64,000 bases of DNA from Marixanthomonas sp002364245 (GTDB lineage: Bacteria; Bacteroidota; Bacteroidia; Flavobacteriales; Flavobacteriaceae), in the NCBI GenBank assembly GCA_963973455.1, contig CAXAZF010000001.1:383647-447646 (forward strand). Reading direction: 5' to 3'. Numbering within the stretch: the first letter of the stretch is position 1; the number at the start of each line of letters is the position of its first letter. This document shows, piece by piece, positions 34,663 through 42,363 of the stretch. Below the pieces are notes generated by a model. It saw nothing but the letters and a program-made list of their open reading frames with translations. It ran no database searches and was not told where the DNA came from. The position numbers and the translations under genes are program-made.

Positions 34663-35343
34663 CTATAACTCTATCGATTCGCCAACGTCTAACAACATCA
34701 AATCTTTATCTGCATCGTAAAATTTCTTTTTAGCTTCTTCGTGATCAATTTCTATATAGCCAAACGTATCATAATGTACGCCCAATACTTTGTCACATTC
34801 TATAAAATCGCACGCGATAATAGCATCGTCTACACCCATCGTGAAGTTATCGCCAATGGGTAAAATAGCAAGATCCAACTTGGTTTGCATTGGAATGAGT
34901 TTCATATCCATAGTTAGGGCTGTATCGCCTGCTATGTAAATGTTTTTGTGTTCGCCCTCGATTACAAATCCGCCAGGTTGTCCACCGTAACTACCATCTG
35001 GAAATAAACTGGTATGAATAGCATTTACATATTTTACATATCCAAAATCGAATTGCCAACCTCCGCCGTGATTCATGGGATGAACGTCAAAGCCTTTTTC
35101 TTCGTAATGATTGGCAATTTCAAAATTACTAACGATAGTCGCACCTGTATTTTTAGCAATAGCTTCCGCATCGAGAATGTGATCTTGATGTGCGTGTGTT
35201 AGTAAAATGTAATCCGCTTTTAACTTGTTGATATCAACTTTATCTTTTGATAGGTCATTTCCTGTAATAAAAGGATCTATAATTAAATGTTTTCCGCCAA
35301 CTTCAATGGCAAGACTGTTTTGACCGTAGAATGTAATTTTCAT
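34663..35343 (-). CDS. UPF0173-type metal-dependent hydrolase
   Basis: This 226-residue cytoplasmic metallo-beta-lactamase-fold protein begins MKITFYGQNSLAIEVGGKH and has the metal motif LLTHAHQDHILDAEAI, IYIAGDTALTMDM, and a late GVHYDTFGYI. These are characteristic of the UPF0173 family, whose reaction is undefined. It sits between menA (71 bp upstream) and menC (0 bp downstream). The zero-gap coupling suggests a role linked to menaquinone synthesis or quinone-derivative detoxification (speculative). Confidence 0.88.
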   Translation of the reverse strand: MKITFYGQNSLAIEVGGKHLIIDPFITGNDLSKDKVDINKLKADYILLTHAHQDHILDAEAIAKNTGATIVSNFEIANHYEEKGFDVHPMNHGGGWQFDFGYVKYVNAIHTSLFPDGSYGGQPGGFVIEGEHKNIYIAGDTALTMDMKLIPMQTKLDLAILPIGDNFTMGVDDAIIACDFIECDKVLGVHYDTFGYIEIDHEEAKKKFYDADKDLMLLDVGESIEL

Positions 35344-35414
35344 GGGTGTTGGTTTTTTTCTTTAAATATACTAAGCACAGTAAAGAAAACCGTTAAAGTT
35401 TTTCAAAAAAAAAG

Positions 35415-36317
35415 CTATAAGTTCACTGTAATTAAAAAAAGTATAGAAAATAAGAACGTACTTAAGGCTACTTTCTTCAATTCTGGGTCTAATAAAGGTG
35501 GCGAATCGTTTTTATACACCTTGACTACATTTAAAAATAAGGGTATAAATGCCACTAACGGGATGAACTCCAATATCGTTTCTGCTTTCAGTAAAAAATA
35601 CAGTGATGCAACAATAAAACTTCCTATTACTAAGGAAGTATGATAATGCTTTACTTTCACGGCACCTAAAACGACTGCTAGCGTATTTTTATTTACTTTG
35701 GCATCAGACAGGCGATCTCGCATATTGTTTAGATTTAAAACTGCCGCGCTTAACAATCCTATTACTATTGCTGGCATAGCTACTAAATCCCCTAGACTTT
35801 TGCTGTATAAAAAATAACAGCCCATTACGCCTAATAAACCAAAAAACAGAAATACAAATAGGTCTCCCATCGCTCTATAACCATATGCTTTTTTACCAAC
35901 CGTATAGGTAACAGCCGCTATAATAGCAGCAATACCTAGGTTAAAAAAAATAAAAGAAAGCAAAAAGTTTTCATTGCCAAAAGCGGTAAAAATCAACATA
36001 GTAGCAATTAGAAGCGTCAATGCCCCAGTAACTATCATCCCTATTTTTAAGTCTTTCGCTTTTAAAATCCCGCTTTGCATCGCTCGCATAGGGCCAACTC
36101 TGTCTTCATTATCGGTGCCTTTTACCCCATCGCCATAATCGTTTGCAAAATTAGAAAGTATTTGAAACCCCAATGTTGTTATAATTGCGAGAATACAAAT
36201 AGTAAGATTGAAATTTTCTTCGGAAATAGCCACAGCACTGGCTGTAAGAATTCCTGAAATGGATAATGGAAGCGTTCTAAGTCGGGCTGCAGAAACCCAG
36301 GCACGTAATTTTGTCAT
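35415..36317 (-). CDS. menA: 1,4-Dihydroxy-2-naphthoate polyprenyltransferase
   Basis: MenA is an integral membrane UbiA-family enzyme joining the polyprenyl chain to DHNA to give demethylmenaquinone. The 300-residue protein has about eight or nine membrane segments, the first prenyl-diphosphate motif NFANDYGDGVKGTDNEDR followed by VGPMRAMQSG, and the second aspartate motif NNMRDRLSDAKVNK. It is the first gene of the minus-strand men run, with a TATTTTTG promoter box about 23 bp upstream. menB, menD and menF are not in this window. Confidence 0.95.
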   Translation of the reverse strand: MTKLRAWVSAARLRTLPLSISGILTASAVAISEENFNLTICILAIITTLGFQILSNFANDYGDGVKGTDNEDRVGPMRAMQSGILKAKDLKIGMIVTGALTLLIATMLIFTAFGNENFLLSFIFFNLGIAAIIAAVTYTVGKKAYGYRAMGDLFVFLFFGLLGVMGCYFLYSKSLGDLVAMPAIVIGLLSAAVLNLNNMRDRLSDAKVNKNTLAVVLGAVKVKHYHTSLVIGSFIVASLYFLLKAETILEFIPLVAFIPLFLNVVKVYKNDSPPLLDPELKKVALSTFLFSILFLITVNL

Positions 36318-36339
36318 GCAATCAATGGTTTTATTGCCG

Positions 36340-36347
36340 CAAAAATA
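36340..36347 (-). promoter_or_regulatory. -7 promoter box of the menA operon
   Basis: The plus-strand CAAAAATA reads TATTTTTG on the minus strand, a full TAnnTTTG match, 22 bp before the menA start at 36317. Confidence 0.5.
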
Positions 36348-36356
36348 CAGTTAAAT

Positions 36357-36390
36357 AAAAAAACCACCTCTAAAATTAGAGATGGCTTTT
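36357..36390 (-). terminator. Terminator of the choice-of-anchor I gene
   Basis: The arms CCACCTCTA and TAGAGATGG (one mismatch) surround a 4-nt AAAT loop. The minus strand continues into a seven-T run. It separates the large T9SS protein gene from the menA promoter. Confidence 0.82.
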
Positions 36391-36415
36391 TCAATCGATA
36401 TTAAACTACTTAAAA

Positions 36416-39400
36416 CTACTCAACAATAAGTTTTTGTGAAACTCCTTCTTCATTTTTTACGATATACGTCCCGCTTGATAAGCTTGATGTATTAATAGTA
36501 GCCACATTAATCGCTTCAACAACTAAACGTCCGCTTATATCAAAAATGCTATAACTTCCTGGTTTGCTAACAAATACTTGGTTATTAGCTGGATTGGGGT
36601 ATAATACAAACGCCGCTCCTGTAGCAACTCCAAACTCTGGTGTTGAAAGTATCACATTATCTAACGTATACATACTTAGCGTAGCACTTACTTCATTTGA
36701 AACAATAAGCATCGCTTTTCCGTAAGGGCTTTCTTCAGCAGTTACATAAGCAATCCCTTCTGGACCTAAATCGCCTGCTTCATCTCCACCTTCCACAGCA
36801 TCTCTACTGTTTACATATTGTAAGAATACTGGATTAGCAGGATCTGTAATATTATAAACCATAACACCACCTATACGCTCTAATAAGATAAAAGCATAAA
36901 ATTCATCATTGATTTCTTGAACCAATACACCTTCCGGCTCAGGACCTTTATTATCACTTCGGTTTTTCAGGTTGTTGTTACTATTACTTGCATTAAAAAT
37001 AGCTCCGTAAACAGGATCGGCTGCAGTAATAACTTCAAAATCGTTACCACTATCGAAAACTAGGTTTCCTGTTTCCGCTTCAAAAATGCTGAAGGAACGA
37101 CCTCCGAAAATGTGAATCTCTTCAAACAACCCATCACCATTAGCATCTCCAGAACCATTTGTTACGGCTATTTGAGACAGGTTTGAGTCTAATTCTAAAA
37201 TATCAATATTACTGAAAACTGCAGGGTCCAGCGTATAATCGCTATCTCCAATTTTTCGTTCTTCTTCAAAGGTATCATACTCACGAGCATCACCTTCGTT
37301 TGCTGTAACGATGTAACTTGTCCCGTTCACTTCGTAATAGGAAATAGCATCTGGCATATACATCCCTTTTACTGGCCACGAAGCATTGAAGATAAAATCT
37401 GTTTCGTCTGAAAGGTCTAATGAATTTTCAGGAAGGCTGTGATCTTTTAATCCGAAAGAAATAACATCTGTAATTTCCATAGCTACAAGATCTACAATTG
37501 CATAAGCGTTGTTTTCCTGAAGCGTTACATATGCTTTTTGAGAATTAGCCGACACAGCTATATATTCAGGCTCCAAATCTTGTGAAACGGAAGCTCCCGG
37601 ACCAAAAATACGAACACCAGCATCAATTAAATCTGCTTCGGAAGCATCGAAAGCATTAAAATTAAGCGTAGTTACACTTGCTTGTGTAATGGAAGCTAAA
37701 CCTCCGCTTACATCAATTACTGAAATGGTTCCTTCAGGATCGATTGAATAATCATCACTTGGCTGACCTTCGTTTGCTGATAATAATAGGTTTCCATCGG
37801 GTGAAAATGTAATCATATCAGGTAAAACACCAACCTCAACAGCTACCGGGTTATTCCCATCAAGGTCTGAAAGTACCACCAAACCATTATCTGTTACAGG
37901 ATCTACTGAAACAGCAGCTGCTACGATACCATTTTTAGTCGCCACACTCTGTACACTCACTCCACCAAAATCTGATACATTTACAGTAGCTAGCGGCTGA
38001 ATATTTTCAGGATCTGAAAAATCTACTACTTCAATTGAAGCTGAATTGGTTACATACAATCGTTGTGTACTAGCATCGTAAGCAGTGATTTCGGCAGTAC
38101 CATCGGCGTCTACCAAATAACTCGCGAGGTAATTAACGTCTAATACAGAAGCATCCGTTTCTGGAACCACGGTATCATTATCTAAAATATATACTGAGTG
38201 AACATCATTCCCTGAAACAACTGCATTGATTGCATTCTCTAATTCAATTACAAAAAACACATCGCTGTTATCATCTGTATTGTCTAGAATAGGAATTGTT
38301 ATGGTTTGAGCAGTATCACTTCCAACAGGGAAAGTTACTGTTTCGGAAGCAGTAAATGTAAAGTCAGTTCCTTCAACTGCTGTTCCTCCGCCATTTAATA
38401 CTACATCTACAGTAGTTTCAACAGCTACAGTTTCTGAAGGGGTTACTGTAATTGTCACTTCTGTTGCATTTTCAGAAACTGAAGTATATGCTTCATCAAA
38501 AGCTACAACAGTTTGTGAAACGGCTGGCCCGTCACCTGGTGAAGCAATGTTAGATACATCACTATTATCACCACCTTGAGCAATAGTTTCTACAGCTCCG
38601 TTTGCGTTACCAACCGCACTAAAAGCAGCTAGTTCAACATCGTATGACTGACCGTCGTTAGCATCGGTATCTGGGTATGAAGCATTGTCAATTGGTGAAG
38701 TACTCGCAGGATCGCCTGCCCATAGTGTTACAGCATCTCCACCAGCACCTAAACCAGCACCGTCTGTATACCCTACTTGAACACCTGTTAAATCTATTAC
38801 GGGGTTCCAAACATCTGTAAACGTGGTAATATCTGCCGTGTTATCTGTAATTAAAACAATCACTTTAGCACCTGGCTGAATTTCAGTAATTCCTTGAATG
38901 ATATCGGCATCGGCTGGTTCAGCAGATTCATCATCGTAATATAAATCTTCACTTACGCCTGCTTCCCAAGCTACGGTTCCATTATTTGTTATTTCGAACC
39001 AATCTGCTGTTAAATCAGTTCCGCTTTGTCCAGAAAAGATTTCAGTAATGGTAAGTTCCAACGGATTTGCAGCAGGTTCTCCTTCAAACTTGATATTATC
39101 AAGGTAAAGCGCTTCAGAAGAAGAATTGGTGCGTACTTCAACAACTAATTTTGCAGTAATGTTATCAGGTACTGAAATGTTTTCAGTTATCCAAGCACCT
39201 TCAATGCTTAAATCATTAATATCAGTTCCTTCCGTATTAAGGATATCGATCTCAGTACTATTTGTTTCATCTATAACGTAAATACGAATGCGATCATTGC
39301 TACTTTCGTTTACAGTACCGTCACCTTCATAACCGGTTTCGTTTACAAAATAATCAATCGATATAGTATTGTTTGTATAACCTGTAAAGTCTACAGCGTC

Positions 39401-39763
39401 AAATCCAACAATCATGTTTCCATCCGTATCAGACATTTGATAACCTTGAATTCCGTCGGTGTAGTTTGTTACATCGCCCGTAAAATCGGTTACACCCACA
39501 AAATCACCATCGGTTAATCCGCTACTTGGCGTATCATAAGGTTCATATTTGGCATCGAAACCTATTTCAGTAGCTACTTGTGTAAAGTCTACCGGTGCCT
39601 CATCTGTGTTATTAATAAGGTCGTGTGCAACCGAAGCGTCTCCCGTATCGGTATATTGATTGCCAATAGCAGGCTCTTCAAAGCTTGTTTCTGCTAGGGT
39701 CTCAATTTGTGAAAATGCAACAGCTGTCATTAAAAAAGCTGCAAAAAAAGTAATTTTTTTCAT
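36416..39763 (-). CDS. Giant secreted protein: lamin-tail, Calx-beta, choice-of-anchor I, T9SS sorting domain
   Basis: The protein has 1115 residues with a signal peptide (about 1-18). A jelly-roll-like N-terminal region is followed by a lamin-tail-like segment (LTITEIFSGQSGTDLTADWF), a Calx-beta-like domain (EVTITVTPSETVAVETTVDV) and a propeller with choice-of-anchor I features (FSPDGNLLLSANEGQPSDDY, YIVTANEGDAREYDTF, NKGPEPEGVLV). The ending is a type A T9SS sorting domain (FVLYPNPANNQVFVS ... LSSGTYIVK). The protein is very acidic and Thr-rich. It is likely surface-attached; binding rather than catalysis is the safer guess. It is monocistronic with its own terminator. Confidence 0.88.
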   Translation of the reverse strand: MKKITFFAAFLMTAVAFSQIETLAETSFEEPAIGNQYTDTGDASVAHDLINNTDEAPVDFTQVATEIGFDAKYEPYDTPSSGLTDGDFVGVTDFTGDVTNYTDGIQGYQMSDTDGNMIVGFDAVDFTGYTNNTISIDYFVNETGYEGDGTVNESSNDRIRIYVIDETNSTEIDILNTEGTDINDLSIEGAWITENISVPDNITAKLVVEVRTNSSSEALYLDNIKFEGEPAANPLELTITEIFSGQSGTDLTADWFEITNNGTVAWEAGVSEDLYYDDESAEPADADIIQGITEIQPGAKVIVLITDNTADITTFTDVWNPVIDLTGVQVGYTDGAGLGAGGDAVTLWAGDPASTSPIDNASYPDTDANDGQSYDVELAAFSAVGNANGAVETIAQGGDNSDVSNIASPGDGPAVSQTVVAFDEAYTSVSENATEVTITVTPSETVAVETTVDVVLNGGGTAVEGTDFTFTASETVTFPVGSDTAQTITIPILDNTDDNSDVFFVIELENAINAVVSGNDVHSVYILDNDTVVPETDASVLDVNYLASYLVDADGTAEITAYDASTQRLYVTNSASIEVVDFSDPENIQPLATVNVSDFGGVSVQSVATKNGIVAAAVSVDPVTDNGLVVLSDLDGNNPVAVEVGVLPDMITFSPDGNLLLSANEGQPSDDYSIDPEGTISVIDVSGGLASITQASVTTLNFNAFDASEADLIDAGVRIFGPGASVSQDLEPEYIAVSANSQKAYVTLQENNAYAIVDLVAMEITDVISFGLKDHSLPENSLDLSDETDFIFNASWPVKGMYMPDAISYYEVNGTSYIVTANEGDAREYDTFEEERKIGDSDYTLDPAVFSNIDILELDSNLSQIAVTNGSGDANGDGLFEEIHIFGGRSFSIFEAETGNLVFDSGNDFEVITAADPVYGAIFNASNSNNNLKNRSDNKGPEPEGVLVQEINDEFYAFILLERIGGVMVYNITDPANPVFLQYVNSRDAVEGGDEAGDLGPEGIAYVTAEESPYGKAMLIVSNEVSATLSMYTLDNVILSTPEFGVATGAAFVLYPNPANNQVFVSKPGSYSIFDISGRLVVEAINVATINTSSLSSGTYIVKNEEGVSQKLIVE

Positions 39764-39967
39764 TATAAAAGTTAGTTTTAATTTTCAGCTAAAGTAGTAG
39801 TGGGATGTATTAGCAGTATTAGCTGAAATTTAAATTAAAGTGAAGAATTCTTATCAAAATGAAATAATCGTTGAGGTATATTAATTTTAAGTAAAAAAAT
39901 AGTTAAAGAGATTGTTTTAAATTAAATTTCTATTTTTATAGCTACTAACTACTCTAATCCCATAATT

Positions 39968-40339
39968 ATGAATTCTACCTATCATTTTGGATTGCTCTTT
40001 TTACGCTTAACATTTTCAGGGATGATGCTTACCCACGGTATCCCGAAGCTACTGAACCTTGTTCAAGGTGATATTCAGTTTGGCGACCCTATTGGGTTGG
40101 GACCTGCCGTCTCTTTAATTTTAGCTGTGATTGGCGAGGCTATTTGCCCTTTACTTATCATTCTAGGGTTAAAAACACGAATTGCAGCTATCCCTACCAT
40201 AATTACTATGGCAGTTGCTGCTTTTATTGTTCATGGAAGTGACCCGCTTGGCACTAAAGAAATGGCTCTGCTTTACTTATTTGGTTTTACAGTAATCGCA
40301 TTATTAGGTTCAGGACGATTTTCGTTGGATAGAAAGTAA
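39968..40339 (+). CDS. DoxX family membrane protein
   Basis: This 123-residue protein has four hydrophobic segments and the DoxX pattern: FGLLFLRLTFSGMMLTHGIP near the N-terminus, then LGPAVSLILAVIGEAICPLL and LGLKTRIAAIPTIITMAVAA. DoxX-like proteins are small inner-membrane proteins with roles ranging from quinone-linked oxidoreductases to unknown; none can be assigned here. A weak -7 box (TATTTTTA) lies about 40 bp upstream. It is convergent with holA, 18 bp apart. Confidence 0.88.
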   Translation: MNSTYHFGLLFLRLTFSGMMLTHGIPKLLNLVQGDIQFGDPIGLGPAVSLILAVIGEAICPLLIILGLKTRIAAIPTIITMAVAAFIVHGSDPLGTKEMALLYLFGFTVIALLGSGRFSLDRK

Positions 40340-40357
40340 GCGGTAAAAAAAAGGTGG

Positions 40358-41362
40358 TTAATTGAAAATTTTGACTAGCATTTCTTTTAACAAGTCGCCT
40401 TGTTCAATATTGGCAGCACCTACACCTTTACTTTTCATATCTACCTCACGAATACTACCAATAATAGCACTTACTTTTTTCATAGGATAATTTCGTGCGG
40501 CAAGTTGATAGTCTTTAATAAAATAAGGGCTTACTCCCAAAGCTCTTGCAGCTTGGTTTTTATCACTCAACGCGTGGTATTTCAAAAGCTTTGAAAAGAA
40601 TGAATACATGAGTGCCACCGTCATAACCATTGGATTATTTTTCGGGTTTTGCCCAAAGTACTGAACGATGGAATATGCCTTTTTAATATCGCGTGCACCA
40701 ATGGCGTTTTGTAGTTCGAAGTTATTAAAGTCTTTGCTTATCCCAATGTTACGTTCAATAAGTTGTGGGGTTATTTGCTCACCAGGTTGTATAATGAGTT
40801 GCAGTTTTTGCAGTTCGTTGTTTACCTTGCTTAAATCATTACCCAAAAACTCTGTAAGCATTTGCGCGGCTTTAGGCGTAATAGTATACCCTTTTCCCGC
40901 TAAAACTCGCTTAATCCAATCGGGAACTTGATTTTCATACAATTTTTTACTTTCAAAAAGAACACCGATTTTTTTAATTTCCTTGGCTAGCTTTTTTCTA
41001 GCATCTAGTTTTTTATACTTGTAGCAAAGCACCAACACCGTAGTGGGTTGTGGATCTTTAACATAGGCTACCAGATTCTCAATGGTTCGGGAAAGGTCTT
41101 GTGCCTCTTTTACAATCACCACTTGCCTTTCGGCCATCATGGGGTATCGTTTGGCATTACTCACAATCTCGTCGATAGTGACATCACGACCGTACAGAAC
41201 CATTTGATTAAACCCTTTTTCTTCTTCTGAAAGAATTTTATCCTCAATATAATTTGCGATACCATCAATATAATAAGGTTCTTCGCCCATTAAAAAGTAA
41301 ACGGGTTTTATGTTTCCACTTTTTATATCGTTTATGATGGTTTTGGCTTTATCTAAGGGCAT
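40358..41362 (-). CDS. holA: DNA polymerase III subunit delta
   Basis: Delta opens the beta sliding clamp within the clamp-loader complex. The 334-residue protein from the ATG at 41362 begins MPLDKAKTIINDIKSGNIKP, with VYFLMGEEPYYIDGIANYIE and RYPMMAERQVVIVKEAQDLS, then an extended helical C-terminal collar domain (VNNELQKLQLI, DIKKAYSIVQYFGQN). An in-frame ATG at 41416 would add 18 unconserved residues. It is divergent from the HsdR-N-like gene. Confidence 0.92.
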   Translation of the reverse strand: MPLDKAKTIINDIKSGNIKPVYFLMGEEPYYIDGIANYIEDKILSEEEKGFNQMVLYGRDVTIDEIVSNAKRYPMMAERQVVIVKEAQDLSRTIENLVAYVKDPQPTTVLVLCYKYKKLDARKKLAKEIKKIGVLFESKKLYENQVPDWIKRVLAGKGYTITPKAAQMLTEFLGNDLSKVNNELQKLQLIIQPGEQITPQLIERNIGISKDFNNFELQNAIGARDIKKAYSIVQYFGQNPKNNPMVMTVALMYSFFSKLLKYHALSDKNQAARALGVSPYFIKDYQLAARNYPMKKVSAIIGSIREVDMKSKGVGAANIEQGDLLKEMLVKIFN

Positions 41363-41418
41363 GCTTAAACGTGAGGCTTTTGATTTATAATTTATTTGAA
41401 AAAACGCTTCGGGCAAAT

Positions 41419-41449
41419 TTTGAACCTACTAAAGGAAACTGTTACTTTG
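41419..41449 (+). promoter_or_regulatory. Promoter of the HsdR-N-like gene
   Basis: TTTG (41419-41422) is followed after 19 bp by TTACTTTG (41442-41449), a one-mismatch -7 box. The start ATG is at 41454, so the predicted +1 falls at or next to the start codon. Confidence 0.55.
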
Positions 41450-41453
41450 CTAT

Positions 41454-41894
41454 ATGCATCAGTTAAACTTTCCAAAATATCAGTTTCGTTTCAAAAGTAG
41501 CGAAAACAAAACATTGATCTTTGACGAAATTAGGAAAAAATTTATAATCCTCACTCCTGAAGAATGGGTTAGGCAACATGTAGTTCAGTTTTTGATTTCA
41601 GAAAAAAAGTATCCAAAATCATTAATTAATGTTGAAAAGCAACTTAAGGTTAAGGATACGGTAAAAAGATATGATGTGGTAGTCTATAATCGAGACGGAA
41701 ATATCTTTTTAATTGTAGAATGCAAAGCGCCTTCAATTCCTATAACACAACAAACTTTTGATCAGATTGCACGTTACAACTTGGTAGCCAACGCTACGTA
41801 TTTAATGGTCACCAATGGTTTAGAACATTATTATTGCCAAATGGACTATGAAAATGAAAAGTATATTTTTTTAAGGGACCTTCCTGTTAAGTAA
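41454..41894 (+). CDS. HsdR N-terminal-like nuclease-fold protein
   Basis: This 146-residue protein corresponds to the type I restriction enzyme R-subunit N-terminal-like family (HSDR_N_2). The PD-(D/E)xK core can be followed: E in LINVEKQLKVK, D in KRYDVVVYNRDG and the E-x-K of FLIVECKAPSIPI, then the QIARYNLVANATYLMVTNG helix-strand. No helicase, HsdM or HsdS gene is nearby, so it is not a restriction system. As a stand-alone protein divergent from holA it may act in DNA repair or replication (inference). It is probably expressed from a leaderless mRNA. Confidence 0.82.
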   Translation: MHQLNFPKYQFRFKSSENKTLIFDEIRKKFIILTPEEWVRQHVVQFLISEKKYPKSLINVEKQLKVKDTVKRYDVVVYNRDGNIFLIVECKAPSIPITQQTFDQIARYNLVANATYLMVTNGLEHYYCQMDYENEKYIFLRDLPVK

Positions 41895-41904
41895 GACATT
41901 GGAA

Positions 41905-42348
41905 TCAGTCTTGATTCTTTAATTTCATTTGATATAAATCAAAACCCTGTGCCCAGAAATTCTTTTCAATATTTTCTAATGTAAAGCCCATTTTTTCGTA
42001 GAATTGATACACAAGTTGGCTCGTTCTCACTTCAATTAACTCTACTTTTTGATTCCCTTTTAAATGATTAATGCGATGTTGTAGTAACTTCTTACCTATT
42101 CCTTTTCCTTGTGAATTAGGATTAATTATATCCCACGAAATTCGGGCAATTTTTTCTGTAGTAAGGTAATTAATTCCGCCAGAGCCAATTATTCTATTAT
42201 CTTCTTCAACTACAAAATAGTCTTCTATTTCGTGCTCAAGGTAATGATCTAGATCGTTTTCTTCAGAAGCGTCAAAAAATTCAGGAATGTTTAATTGTAA
42301 AAGCTCTAGTACTTTTGGTTTATCCTTATATGAATATTCTCTAATCAT
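41905..42348 (-). CDS. GNAT family N-acetyltransferase
   Basis: This 147-residue cytoplasmic acetyltransferase begins MIREYSYKDKPKVLELLQLN. The acetyl-CoA-binding motif A is NPNSQGKGIGKKLLQHRINH and motif B is IEVRTSQLVYQFYEKMGFT. The acceptor cannot be inferred. It follows recQ on the same strand with a 15-bp gap and is likely co-transcribed with it. Confidence 0.9.
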   Translation of the reverse strand: MIREYSYKDKPKVLELLQLNIPEFFDASEENDLDHYLEHEIEDYFVVEEDNRIIGSGGINYLTTEKIARISWDIINPNSQGKGIGKKLLQHRINHLKGNQKVELIEVRTSQLVYQFYEKMGFTLENIEKNFWAQGFDLYQMKLKNQD

Positions 42349-42363
42349 TCTTTTAAATGATCT

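Noticed and set aside
41454..41894. Part of a type I restriction-modification system
   Set aside because: Only the HsdR N-terminal-like domain is present; no helicase domain, HsdM or HsdS gene is nearby.
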